From: Luscinia megarhynchos
Taxonomy: Eukaryota; Chordata; Aves; Passeriformes; Turdidae
NCBI GenBank assembly: GCA_034336665.1
Contig: CM067568.1
Span: 43,008,770-43,072,769, forward strand
Direction of reading: 5' to 3'
DNA length: 64,000 bases
Part shown: positions 11,949-24,349 of the stretch, piece by piece
Layout: every line of letters starts with the position of its first letter
Position numbering within the stretch: position 1 is the first letter of the stretch
Program-made: the position numbers and the translations under genes
The notes under the pieces: model-generated
What the model was told of the DNA's origin: nothing
Database searches by the model: none
What the model saw: only the letters and a program-made list of their open reading frames with translations

Positions 11949-14840
11949 TTTTGTATTTGAATTCATTTGCCAATGTGCTCAGTCATTCCACCAGTCTATT
12001 CCTATAAGACCATTAATTTTAAAATGGTTGGTTTGAGAAGCCAGTCACTAATTACAGGAGTGACTTGATCATTTTAACACAACTTTATAATACCCTGAAG
12101 GCAGTCTTGAATATACAGATTTTGTATGCCTGGTACCAGGTGTGATAAAATCTAAAGTCCTTCTTTCCATCTCTGAGTGTAGATAATAATCCAGCTACTG
12201 TGTAGTCTGTTGCTAATAATGCCCATTATAATATTCAGAAGTAATATTCAGTCAGAAATAAGAAGACTGTATGAGATTGTCACATTTTAGTTGTTTTTTT
12301 TCTGATAAATAAACTGTTTTTTCAAAGGTGATAGAGGTCCATTCATATTACATGTATCTCATCATGGTTCATCCTAGCTGACTAAATGAAATCATTTGTA
12401 CACAGTGAAATCTGAGCTTTTCTCTAAATTCACAAATGATGTAAACTTGTTCATCTTGCAAGGCAGAAAGCAGTTCAGGACAGTGTGTCCCTTTTTCTCT
12501 TCTTAAATTAAAGCACTCTGTAATTTAACTAAATTTGATCCAAGATCTGTATTGCAAGATTTAAACCACAGCATTAGCAGGAAGACTTGAGATATATCTC
12601 TGCTGTGAAGGATTTTCACAGCTTGGTAATCTCTTGGTTATGTTTCCAGTGTTTTTAATAGATGCAAACCAAATTTTAGCAAACACTGAATATAACTAAA
12701 ACATACTTGTGTGTCTCACTCCATTCTGTTCAGATTCCCTGTCCTCATCCAGCTACAAAGGTGAGTTTGCACAGACCTCCACTTCCCTGCAGCCCTTGTA
12801 GAATTGATGTTCTGCTCTGACTTCAGCCAACATAGGAAACAATCGAGTTCAAAACAATAACCAATGTCTCTTACACTTCTGCTCACCACAACATTACACA
12901 CTGAAAAAGTAGTAATTTGTCTTAGCAATGACTGTACAGAACAGAATTCTTAAAGAGGCACCTCTAAGTATCAAAACAAAGTAAAAGGTAGTAAAAAATA
13001 GATACATTTTTCTCATAGAATTTCTCTTTTGACAATGTCTCCATTTTCAGGACAGAATACGTTGCTTACACAATCAAAGCTTCATGGAGCATTTCCTTTT
13101 TTAAAGGTTACAGTCAGTGTGACATATTTTGGTAGCTGCCAAAGGAACTGTTTTACTACAACACCTCACTCTGAGAAGAAAGTATAAACTATCAAAGTAC
13201 CTGGAGACTGCAGTCTGAAGAAAAACGGGGTGTGTAGGGGCAATCAGGGAAAGCTTCAGTAATATAAAGCCATGAACACTCATGTTTTCATTTGAAAGTA
13301 CATGAACAAGACTGCTTATTTTAGCCACTTAAAACAACAATAACTAAGTCAGGAAAGATCATTATACTGGAATTAAGGAAACTATGCATTTATAAAAACA
13401 GTCTCCAATAACAAAGTCCCTTCTGGAGAAATGCTACCTTCCCTACTGAATGCTAAGCAATCATTTTGAGCTCAGCTAATTATTAGTAGCTTGAAATGGA
13501 CAGAGTTAATAAAGTTCAGCCCTATAAAGTTTTCATTGTTGCTTGTAGTTACTCTGTTACTCTCTCCCTAAATATCTGGAGATTTTCTTTCCTCCCCCTG
13601 CTGTTTCTTTCCAATGCATTTTTACAAATAGGTACATTTGATTACTGTTGATATTGTATAGAAAGAAAAAACAATGAAACAATGAAAGCAACTGCCAACA
13701 TAGAACTGGAGTAAATCTCATCAGAGAATGACAATCTTACAAAATTAAATCCTGTGTACTTAGGAAAAAAAAACATGACCAAACACATACCCGTCCCCCA
13801 AACAACAACAAAAAACCAGAAAGCCAACACCAAAAGTAAAGTCTTGTTAGAAAGTAAAGACATAATTGCTAAATAGTGGATAAAGTTTTACTGTGTCAGT
13901 TTGGCATCACCAACACTGATAGATGATGTTTCATGTAATTCAAACAATGGTACTACTGAAACCTGCACAAAGCCAAATTCTTTGCAAAAATTACATAAGG
14001 TGATGATTTTTGAATTCTTTCCTAACTGTTAGCAAGCAATCTGCATGCTTTTGGAAGGAATATTTCAATAGGAAAGCTTTTATTTCATGTAACCATGTAA
14101 TAGATTTTCCATCACAAATATTTTAGCTTAAGCATTTTGGCCATCAGTCAGTAACAAACCTTATAAATTATACTTACAAACATTCAAAAATAAGAAGCAT
14201 GTAAGTCTATGCTTTCCTGAATAGAGATCTAGTCAAATATGCATGTCAAGTTAAAGGCATTTCTCAAAGTACCTGAATTCTGAAGTTAGGGATTTAGATG
14301 TACCTTTACATTTTTAAAAGGAATCAGTACATATCAATTCAGATGCCATTAGTTGCTATTTTATGGAATGTATGCTTGCTGGAGAGTTTTATCTTGGTGT
14401 GTTTTCTGATATAATTGTCTTGCTATAATTTACTTCTATTGAAAACATGCTTGTTCTGGTTTAGTGCCTGAAAAGGAATTAAAGCTCTTATCCAGAGGCA
14501 CATATGTGTGAAAGCACCAGCCTATATAATTTCCACATTGTAAATGTACTTGTTTTCTCTGGGCTTGTAATAAATTCTCTAATTCACTTTTAGGAAGTGT
14601 TTTTCCAACTTTTCCAGCTATTTTAAAGCTTTCACTTGAAAACATTTTTTGAACTGCTAATAATAAAACTGCTCAGAAGAAAAGACCTCTATATTTCTTA
14701 ACAATTCTACTCACAAAGCACAGTAAATGGAAACCTGCATATTGGTTTCTTGCAGATAATGTAGTAACAGGTAGAAGTGCACACACAATGTAGGTACACA
14801 TATTTTATGCATTTTTGTACATTATGGATAACATATTTTA
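11949..14840. other. Unique AT-rich DNA, no gene seen
   Basis: Nearly 3 kb without a recognisable gene or interspersed repeat. Only short homopolymers were noted. Confidence 0.6.
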
Positions 14841-14842
14841 CA

Positions 14843-14902
14843 TTATTTTATATTTTATATTTTATATTTTATATTTTATATTTTATATTTTATATTTTAT
14901 AT
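14843..14902. repeat. (TATTTTA)n period-7 repeat
   Basis: About 60 bp of nearly perfect seven-base repeat, some eight copies, composed only of A and T. It lies about 130 bp before a CR1 insertion. Confidence 0.92.
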
Positions 14903-15030
14903 AATGATAATTATTATATTAGCTATTACACTAAGCTGTAGACAAGAATGAATTGGGAAAAAAGTGAATGGAGAGGGATCTCCTCACCTTGAGTCCTGTG
15001 TGCCAGAAATTCACAATTTAGAACAATGTG

Positions 15031-15458
15031 AAGATACTTGAATGTGTCCAGAGGAGGACAAAAAATCTGGTGACAGGGCTGGAAGGAATATTCTATAAGG
15101 AGCAGTGAATGACTCTGGATTTGTCTGGTTTGGAAAAAAGGAGGCTGAGGGGTGACCTCATTGCCCTCTACAGCTTTGTGAGGAGAGAAGTGAAGAGGAA
15201 GGTGCTGACTTCTGTCTGGGATCTAGTGAAAGGACTTTTGTGAATGGTTCAAAGCAGTATCAGGGGATGTTTAGACTGGACATTTAGAAGTCAAATGCTG
15301 CAACAGGAGGTCAAACACTTCCTAGAAGGGTGAGCAAGGCCTGTCTGTGCTTAAGAGCTATGTGGGCAAGGCCCTTAACAAAAATATGACTTTTGATCAG
15401 CTCTGAAGTGGTCAGGCAGATGAACTAGATAATTCCTATAGGTTCCTGCCAACTGAAA
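15031..15458 (+). mobile_element. CR1 LINE fragment, 3' region, plus strand
   Basis: The copy follows the CR1 3' consensus in order. It starts with TTGAATGTGTCCAGAGGAGG, then GGTGACAGGGCTGGAAGGA, AAAAGGAGGCTGAGGGGTGA with CCTCATTGCCCTCTACA, GGATGTTTAGACTGGACATT, and finally GAACTAGATAATTCCTATAG with GTTCCTGCCAAC at the end. It has many substitutions and small gaps, so it is old. No open reading frame survives. Its 3' terminus passes without a gap into the ATTCT array that follows. Confidence 0.9.
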
Positions 15459-15637
15459 TTTCTATTCTATTCTATTCTATTCTATTCTATTCTATTCTAT
15501 TCTATTCTATTCTATTCTATTCTATTCTATTCTATTCTATTCTATTCTATTCTATTCTATTCTATTCTATTCTATTCTATTCTATTCTATTCTATTCTAT
15601 TCTATTCTATTCTATTCTATTCTATTCTATTCTATTC
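15459..15637. repeat. (ATTCT)n array grown from a CR1 tail
   Basis: About 179 bp of perfect TTCTA/ATTCT repeat, roughly 36 copies. It begins exactly where the CR1 copy should carry its ATTCTATG-type terminal octamers, and ATTCT is contained in that octamer. The simplest reading is that the transposon tail seeded the microsatellite. ATTCT arrays are known to unwind readily and can expand. Confidence 0.97.
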
Positions 15638-18110
15638 CTTCTTTGTGGAATTGTATTCATTTCACTTTGGTTCCAACCATAGCTTAAAGTGTAGTCCCCT
15701 TCTCCAGAGAAAAAATGAGTAATCTCCATCCTTACAGTATAGTTCCTTCTTTGAAAGTGCATTCCTTCTTTTAGCATGCATTTAGTGAATGAATCTATCA
15801 ACTTGCTGCTCAACATATATGCACATTTTAGACATTTCAATATCATAATACTGGGTGTATATGTGCTTAAAGTTGGATGGAAATAATCATGATCATAATT
15901 TCTGTATTCATATATAAAAATTTCTTTCAATAAGATGAGAGGAAAACCAAATAAAGCAGTGCTTGTGTTGAACAAGAATATAAAAAATGGTGTTATAGGA
16001 CAAAGATGAATTCCTTTGTTTCGAAAGGGAAGGCTCAGATTCAGTGAGTACTCTTCTGGTTAACAGTAGAAGCAATTAATTTATTTTAGTGGTCACAACC
16101 ATACTCTAGAATTAAATAATGTCTCTCTGTGCCTCCCTATATCAATTTTTCTGTGTGCAGGCAGGGAGAAGAGGTGTACAACATTTAAATTTAACCTCAC
16201 CAGTATGAAAAGAGAACTTTTCTATTCACTTTGCTCAGTTTAGGATCAGTTCCTTGCAGTCTTTTTCCTTCAGCCAGAAAATGTTATCATATCCTTAACA
16301 GCAGAAGTCGGTACAAGACCTGAGCAGAAACGAAGGCCTTTGTGGGCCTGCTAGATTGGATTTGTATCACACAGTACAACAGAGATGGAGTTTAAAAATG
16401 CCATCACTCTTAATGAAGCCTGGTAGTGACAAGTTTGAGTAAACACAGCCCTGGTGTGCTCTGCTGCTCGGAGGCAGCACTTTCTCAATGTTTGCTGACA
16501 CGCTTGTCCAGTGTCGGAGCTTGCCAGCACTGGATTTCTTTCTAAGAATGATGAGAGTTGTAAAGATCTGTCTGGCAGAGGTTTTCAAACTCATTGCCAG
16601 GATGAGGAAAAGGATAAAAGAAAGCAGGAAAGTGACCCCAGTAGGAAAAGTTTTGAATTCTAATGTTTAGTTTCTATGATGCGGTAGCAAGCTTGCTCCT
16701 AAAAACAGAATCACAAAAGGAAAACCGAGCTTCCTTAACAAACATTTCACTTTGATTACTTCCTTCTCATGAATTCATTCCTAGCTCCTCTCTTCCCTGA
16801 AAAAAGATGGCAGAAATCCACAAGTTTGCAACAATTCTGCCTTTGTTTACAAGGGACAGAGAATTCTTCAAAACTCCTCAGGGCTCACTACTGGTGACTG
16901 CACATAAATCCTGTGAGTTGTCTGAGGGTGTGAACTACAAATATTCAGCCTTTTGGTCTGAGCCATGAGAGAAGACTGAATATTATAGTGGACTCCCAAA
17001 TGGACAGCTGGGAGGGCCTTGATGAGGAAGTAACATCCAATGGTGCATTTATATTCCAAATGTATTTATTTTAATTCACTGGAAATAAATTTTTATGTGT
17101 TCACATTGCAAAACTATACTGTCAAAATGCATTGTATCTGGAAGAATATTCTTGAATAATGCATTCAACCACAAATGATTGAAAGTTGCACAATTAATCG
17201 ACAAAAATGCAGATTCTTAAATACCTTTATAGTTTTTTGCCCTTTGAATAACAAAGAAAATCAAAGCCCATTCTCCCCAACTGTATATGAATACAAACAA
17301 ACCAATCAGTGAATATAAAAACTAGTATCTAGTTATATAATCAATTATTATATAATTGATCAATTAAGAAATAGGTTATATTTCATAGTGACTGCTATTC
17401 TGCTTTCTTTTGCAGGTGCTTGGGTTGTAATGTCTGACCTATTTCATCTTAGCTCCAGCCTCACCTCTGACCATCTATTATTTTCCAGAAAATTTTGATT
17501 TCTCCATTCTTCTACCTCTTCTAAATGATCTGTCACAAAACAATTACATTATATCTTCTCCAAACCCATTCATCACTGCTGATCAGCAAACTTCTGCTCT
17601 TGCCCTTGTGTAGCTGAGATATGTATGTCTCTTAATGTCTACAACACAGCCACAGTAGTCCCTCTGCCATCTTTATTAAAATAGTGGCTAAACTATAGAT
17701 TTTCTCCACACATCACTATCACTTTTTCAGCAAAGTTCATGGTATCATTTCCTAAGACAAAAAATTTGTTTTTCATTTGTGAATTCATTTAATTTTTCTC
17801 CCTTATCTTCAGCATTGCCTCACACAAACATAGTGAAAAAACAATAATATTTATACAGAATGGTTTGCAAACAATTCTCAGACAAAGAGTAATTTGTTTA
17901 AATAGATTTAAAATATTTTCTAATTAATGAATTAGGATTTCTAAAAAAGCTGGTGGATAATTTAAGTTCTCTGGATAATTTTTCAGACAGCTGAGATGTA
18001 GCCCAGTTTTTTTAATCAGCGAAATCTGCAGAATAGTTTTACTAAAATAAATGCTCTTCTAAAACATGATTTAAAAAAAAGAATGTTTAGTTTAAATTTG
18101 TTGTTTTGCT
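15638..18110. other. Mostly unique DNA, no gene seen
   Basis: No gene could be supported. The part at 16250-16670 is less AT-rich and repeat-free and stays open on both strands for 60-75 codons, but the overlapping frames show no recognisable protein. At 17340-17360 there is an inverted repeat with arms ATCAATTA/TAATTGAT. Confidence 0.55.
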
Positions 18111-18114
18111 TGTT

Positions 18115-18143
18115 ATCATCATTATCATCATCATCATCATCAT
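18115..18143. repeat. Short (ATC)n microsatellite
   Basis: About 29 bp of ATC repeat with one ATT interruption. A shorter relative, TTATCATCATCAA, lies near 18550. Confidence 0.9.
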
Positions 18144-18685
18144 GAATGAGATAAAGACCAGAGCTGCATTTTGATAAATAAATGGCCCCGACCTACAGCT
18201 CAGGAATATGTTGTAAATGAGGGTTTTGATATAATTAATTATCTTGGGTAATTGAAAAGTTAAAAGTTGGGGCTGTCATTATCACAACTGAGATCTATGG
18301 AGATAATAAGTGTTTCAGCAGTTTTTTAGTTGCTTAACATTGTTGATGGCAGGCTACAAAAGACTTTTTGTTTCTCTTGGATTAAATGATGCATAAGAGC
18401 TGAACATAATCACAGTCTGTCTTGAGAGTCTATGCTCTAAGATGGGGCAGAAACAATATATCTGCACACATAAACAGTATTTTCATTAGAAACATCTATG
18501 GTTTTGTTTATGATATCTTCTTTTTGTAAGTAACTGCCTGTTCCTTGTTGTTATCATCATCAATGTGAATCAGGTACTGATGCAATCCTCAATTTTTTAA
18601 CCACTGGCCAAAGGGCCACTTGCTTACATTATAATTCTGACTTTCTTACTTGCTGTAAAATGAGTTAAAAAAAAACAAGTCATGT

Positions 18686-18765
18686 TTTTCTGTTGTTGTT
18701 GTTTTTGTGGGGGGTTTTTTGTTTGTTTTTGTGTTTTGTTTGGGTTTTTTGTTTGTTTTTTTTTA
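18686..18765. repeat. T/G-rich low-complexity tract
   Basis: About 80 bp made almost only of T and G, mixing TTG, GTTT and T or G runs, ending in TTTTTTTTACAG. Confidence 0.9.
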
Positions 18766-18769
18766 CAGC

Positions 18770-21000
18770 ATGAAATACAGATGTTTCAAGACACTTATGG
18801 AGTGATTGTCCCCATGGTTAAGGATTTCAGCAGTCTGCCCAGGGAGAAATAAATAATTTTTTCTTGCATGCAGAACATACAATACTACCTCAAGTTTGTA
18901 CTATCCTGACATAATTTTTTTTTAAATGATCAGTATATACATATAAAGATACACTAGTTTACAGCCTCAGCTGCACTATATGACCATGAAAAACTAAGAC
19001 TAAATCAGGCTGTCAGTCAAATTCATAAGGGTATAATAGTGATGGGCAGCATCAAAGTCTAATATTTGAATTCACAGGTTTTATACTAGGCTTATTTATA
19101 TTCATCATAATATTCATTTTTAAAATTTCAGATTTTTTCTACAGTCTCACAAAAAGAAAGTGTTTCTCATTCCCCTACACTCATAGTTATTTAATATCTT
19201 AAGGGAAATTAAACCCTTAAGTATGCTCAAATAATTTCTAAAAGTTATAATTTTGGTTAGAATTAATTCGCTTTCATAAGGCAAGAGAAAAGAAAACAGG
19301 AAAGCAGAAACCTTCAACAGCTCTTTTTACCCTGCAGTTTTCAATCTCATTCAAACCCAAAACAATAATTCTCAGTAATGAGGCTCACAGAATTTGAAGA
19401 TAGAGACAGATTGAAGCTGTATTCACTCTTTGAATATTCTAGTTGATATCAATTTATTTATCTTGGGTCAACTGGTCCACGGTTTCTCTTTGGTGTAAAT
19501 TTTTTCTTTTAAATCTGATATAGCTGACACTTACTTTAACCCAGTATCTACTTTTAGTCTCTCATGTTGCAGCTAGTGTTGTATTTGCTTTTATTTTTAG
19601 TTAAGTCTAGCCAATTATCATATCCTCATCACACCTGCCTCATTAGTGTTCCCAGATGCACATTTCCAGCCTATTTAAAGTATTCCTGTAAATTATTCCT
19701 TCCAAACCCTAAATACTTGTTCTTTTTCCCTAAGCTACTTTCAGTTTGCTGACAGAATTTGAGTGAGGTACCCCAGGTTCAATAAACTTATTTCAGGGAC
19801 ATCTCAGCAGTACTCAGCTTGCTTGGCAGTTGATATTGTAAGCCAAATATTCAGAATATTTCATATTTCATATTCATATTTCCTGGACATATTTGTGATA
19901 ACATTGCCACAAAAGAAACGGACAGAGTGCTCAGGTGAGAAAAACTTTATTTTGCTGGCAGTTATGATCATCTGGGATGGTAGCTGATATGAAACTGAGC
20001 AGTGCTACCTATGAGAGGCATGCTGTGGCGTGCCATGTGTTCAGGTGTATCTTGCAGTGCACTGCAGTCCTCTACCTTGTTTGTCTAATGCAGCTGCCTG
20101 GCTGCAAAACTTGCCTGTGTCAAACTATATTAGCATGACTGTCAATGTAAAATTAATTGACAAGCCTGGCAACTGGCAGAGCTATCCCTTCAGGGCTGGG
20201 AGGTTAAACATCTGTGTGAAGTGATGTTTCCTGAAAAGCCTTACATAACTGCAGCAGCATTCTGGGCAAGAATTTGATGTTTCAGCTGATGGAAGCCAAC
20301 AATGAAGAAAGAACAAAACACAGACACTTGAGTGAGTGTGCTGGGTCATAGCCTGCTGACCAAAAGGATAGAATGCTCAGGACATACACTCTTTTAAGGG
20401 CTATCTTCACGTCTGTATAGGATTACATTTGATACAAGGTGCTCGTGACCCAGACAATTTGTAGCATCTTTTGCTTGAGGAGTCTTTGTCTTGAAATACT
20501 AATTTATTACACATGGGTAAGAAAGGTTAGGTCAAACAATCATCAGTTTTTATCTGAGAAGAATGGTAAGAGACAGAAACCAATAGTCTTCATTTTTTCA
20601 AACTTTATTATTGATCCACTGCAGTTGTAGCCCAATATCTTAGTCACGAAGCAATGATGGTTTCTTCATTTGAACTCCAGATTTTTTCTCACTGAAAATA
20701 GTTTTTTTAAAATGCAGGAATGTATAACATGCATACACATTTGTAAACCATGAATAAAATGATTGATAATGTGTCAGACCTCTTGCTTCTCCTCTCTAAT
20801 TCCTATTTCAATTTAGAAGTATACCTAAAGATCATACACATCATGAGACAACTCATCATCATGAGTCTGCTGTGATGCTGTTTTATAGACACTTCAACCC
20901 ACATCTCCTTTGAGTTGCTAAAAGAAAAAGTACGTTCTCTTCTAAAAGCTCATTAGTTCAGACCATAAGTAGAGCCAGGAACCATATCTGCCCTACAGCC
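18770..21000. other. Unique DNA, no gene seen
   Basis: No recognisable gene or interspersed repeat. The stretch 20030-20230 stands out as repeat-free and balanced in composition and is described separately. Confidence 0.55.
20070..20230. other. Candidate conserved non-coding block
   Basis: Dense, non-repetitive sequence with motif-like strings: CAGCTGCC (E-box type), a TATATTAGCATGACTGTCA stretch, AAAATTAATTGACAAGCC (homeodomain-type TTAATTGA) and GCCTGGCAACTGGCAGAGC (RFX-like half GGCAAC). No repeat family was recognised. This is inference from texture only. Confidence 0.2.
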
Positions 21001-21007
21001 TTACCTT

Positions 21008-21170
21008 GAGTCATAGAATTATAGAATCACACATGGATTGGATCAGAAGGGACCTTAAAGGTCACCTAGTTTCAGCCCCCCTGTCCTGGGCAGGGACACC
21101 TCTCACTAGACCACATCACCCAGTGCCCTGTCCAACCTGAGCACTGCCAGGGTGGGGCAAAGGGATGATG
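21008..21170 (-). mobile_element. CR1 LINE 3' fragment, minus strand
   Basis: The + strand begins with TCATAGAATTATAGAATCAC, the inverted CR1 tail octamers. It continues with AGAAGGGACCTTAAAGGTCA, CCCCTGTCCTGGGCAGGGAC with ACCTCTCACTAGACC, and GTGCCCTGTCCAACCTGAGC before losing similarity near the CAGGGTGGGGCA block. The match to the remembered consensus is collinear. Homology may extend somewhat past 21170 (TTCCTTCCTGAGTAAAAAGG), where it becomes uncertain. Confidence 0.9.
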
Positions 21171-21249
21171 ATTCCAGAGATGAGGCATGCCCTGTTGAAG
21201 GTTCCTTCCTGAGTAAAAAGGAGAGCAGGACTCCATGTTTGACCCTGTG

Positions 21250-24110
21250 CCTAAATCTGATGACATCCAAATAATACTGTGGTGTTTATTTCGGGAATCA
21301 TACAGTAAGTTTAGTGCAACAAGGTATCTGAAGCAGTAGCTTCAGTGCACTTCCTCATCATTTTCAAGTCAGAGAAAACACACAGCTAAATAATCATTGA
21401 TTAAACCAAGTAATTCTTTTACATTCAAGACTGTTTCAGGCATCAGGAATACTGTAAAAGTTTTGAGCTTCTGAGCTCAAAAGGAGTCAGAATTTAAAAG
21501 CATGTATTTTAACAGTAAAGATGATTCACAGATTTTAAAAATATACAACTTAATTTGACTGTATCAGGGTTTTTATTTCTTACTCATACATACTTGCTGA
21601 CATTTCATGAGTCTGTGATGGCCTCTCCCTAAAGGAAGATTCTAAATGTACAAACTCTAAGATTGCTTTTTTTGAGTAAGTCTCATTCTGCTCCTTCCAA
21701 ATCATACTTTTGTCTTAAAAGGTTGACATGCCTTGCTCAACATTTGCAGTTCATCCATTTCAGCTTGCAGATCACTCAGCATCCCATCTTCCCTGGAGAA
21801 AGGCTTGTAATGTGAATTCATATGGGATAGGAAATCTTCCCATCATTAGAATACATGTTATTGTGAAGTAAAAACAGATCATGGATTTATGGCCAAGACC
21901 TAAAGTCTTAAGTGAGATGTCTGGGAAAGCAGAATAAGTTGTAGTTAGCAAAAAATCAGTCCAGCTGTCAAATTTTATTTATATTATCTTATATTATATT
22001 GCAGTTCATTATTTTATATCATTCTCTGTGTAAAGACAAGATCAACTGAAGTAAAATCAACTAATTAACAACAACAAAAAAGTCAGTCATGGGTATGAAA
22101 ATACTATACAGGGTATTCATTTTTTAACCTATTGTTACCTCAAGACTTAGCATTTCTGCTGGTTTCCAAGTTTGCAAAAATCCTTTAATTTTAAACCCTT
22201 GAGCATATTGGCAGTAACTATGTGAAAGGTTGTTAATTTGAAGCATGAAGTAGTGACTACACTAGGGAACACAGCAAGAAATATTAGCTTTATGCATATG
22301 GTGGTTTCATTTATTTGTATAAATGAATCATATATATTTAGTAATCCTGAAGAAATTGTTATTTTCATTACCAAAGCAACAAAGTACTTCTGCCAAAAAT
22401 CTTTATTTATTGAATATTAAATAGGGCTGCAGAGGAAAAAAGAGGAAAGTTAAAAAATCGCTGTAAATGGTCAGTACCTAATTGTTAGGTATCTAGAAAA
22501 TTCATAGTTTTAACCTATGCTACAAGGGAGATATGAGCACTGAGGGTAGAAATTCAAAATAGCCTCTTACATCTGATTTTGCTAGCAGGTGGCTCTAAAA
22601 AACCAGCTCAATAGGTATGAACACATACTGGAAATTCCATGAGATTCACATTGCAAGCTCAAAGAAAACAGCTTTACAACACCTGGAATGTATAGCCTTG
22701 AACTGGTCTTTCTAATCTACTATCTTTCTAAGCAAAAGAAGGACTACCTCTAATTATTGGGTGAAGACTACAAAGGACAGTGAAAGAGGTTGAGAAAATT
22801 GTTCAAAGCATCTAATAATTCTTTTTCTGTGATTTAATCACCTTCTATAGAGCAAAAATGTTTTTGAATGATCTTTTTTTGTTGAACTGGAAGAAGAAAG
22901 TAGACTATTTTTATCTTTTTTTAAAAGGCAGACTTATGGGCATTTTCAGCAACAGTTTTTAATCTGCCAAGTAACAATCAAAATGCAAGACATATAATAG
23001 AGGTCAATCCATTAAGTGAAGCCTTGCCTTTAGAAACTCAGGAATCTCAGTATATAAATACTAATTTTTAAAAGAAACTTGTTGCATCTGCCGTTTAAGG
23101 CAGCTGTTTTTTTGTTGGTGTTTCTTTGGTTTTTTTTATAATGGCCTTTGATGGTGAAATTGAGCCACAAAATCCATCATATAAAGTCTAGGAAATAATT
23201 TGAACTATGAAAACAGATCAACATTTGAATCCTGTCTGTTTTGGAAATCTGACTTGATGAGTGATAGGTGAATTTTTCAATGTTCAGAGGCTTGGATTAG
23301 ATAAAGAGAAGAATTGACTGATATTCTGGCAGTAGTAATTTGAATTTTCTGTAGCCTGTCTAAATAAACTAGTCTCTTGGAGCCAAACTCAGACTTTGTG
23401 AACTAATCCCACTGTGTTCATTTGGCTGCTGCTCATCTACACCAGAGTGGAGCTTAACCCTATCACATGGCTAAGTGGGTAGGTGTTGAATTTTCTTTCT
23501 CCCTTTAAAAAAAAACTGTTCCTGCAGCCCCAAGGGAGTCACTGCAGCCTCTCTGCCTCACCTGAGCCACCTGCACCTCCTGCCAGTTGTGGTGGTACCT
23601 ACACCAAAGGGGATCTGCTTAACGAGTGGGAAACTTCTAGTGTAGTTTTTTTGGTTTTGTGGGGTTTGTTTGTTATTATTGTTGCTGTTTGTTTACTTGT
23701 TTTGTTGTGTGTTTTGTCTTGTTACATAGATATATGTATTCTAGAAAAACCTGCTCTTCCTTTTCCCATATTTTTGCCTGGAAGCCCTGTAAATTTTGAG
23801 GTCACCATGATTTGGGGGGAGCTGTCATCCTTCCACCCCAGGAAGGTTTCCACCTTCCTTGGCAGGTGCTTGTCTTTTAAACTAAGACAGCATGACAGGG
23901 GATACTAATTCCCTGTTCTTAACATATGGAAAACTTTCAGAATGTGGCGCGACTGAAGATTAAATAAAGGGCAGATGTACCCACAGCACTACTTTACCGA
24001 TTCTTAATTCTGTGCCAACACCCTCATTCTAAGTAAAAAGTCATCAAAGCATTCCCAAACTGTATTTCTCTCAGATGCATAAAGTAGCAGATTTTGGTCT
24101 CCATCTGCCT
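21250..24110. other. Unique DNA, no gene seen
   Basis: No gene could be supported. A 141-codon open frame at 23483-23908 is the longest outside simple repeats. It runs through a T/G-rich low-complexity tract (23643-23725), which produces a hydrophobic Val/Leu/Phe run. It has no homologous family I recognise and is treated as chance. The flanking CCTGCAGCCCCAAGG resembles a splice acceptor, but no plausible exon end follows. Confidence 0.5.
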
Positions 24111-24115
24111 TGGCC

Positions 24116-24265
24116 AGCATCTTTCTCTTTCTCTTTCTTTCTTTCTCTTTCTCTTTCTCTTTCTCTTTCTCTTTCTCTTTCTCTTTCTCTTTCTCTTTCT
24201 CTTTCTCTTTCTCTTTCTCTTTCTCTTTCTCTTTCTCTTTCTCTTTCTCTTTCTCTTTCTCTTTC

Positions 24266-24306
<41 letters not shown>

Positions 24307-24340
24307 TCCTCCCTTCTTCTCCTCTTTCTTCTCTTTCCAT
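24116..24340. repeat. (CTCTTT)n polypyrimidine array
   Basis: A hexanucleotide CTCTTT repeat with a nearly perfect core at about 24144-24290, roughly 24 copies, flanked by mixed CTTT and CTTCC units. The whole 225 bp is pyrimidine on the + strand apart from an occasional base at the edges. Long homopurine-homopyrimidine mirror repeats can form intramolecular triplexes. Six overlapping open frames through it are artefacts. Confidence 0.97.
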
Positions 24341-24349
24341 GACTGTTTT

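Noticed and set aside
23483..23908. 141-codon plus-strand open frame with a hydrophobic run that looks like a membrane segment
   Set aside because: The hydrophobic run comes from a T/G-rich low-complexity tract. There is no family resemblance, and the sequence before and after shows no gene context.
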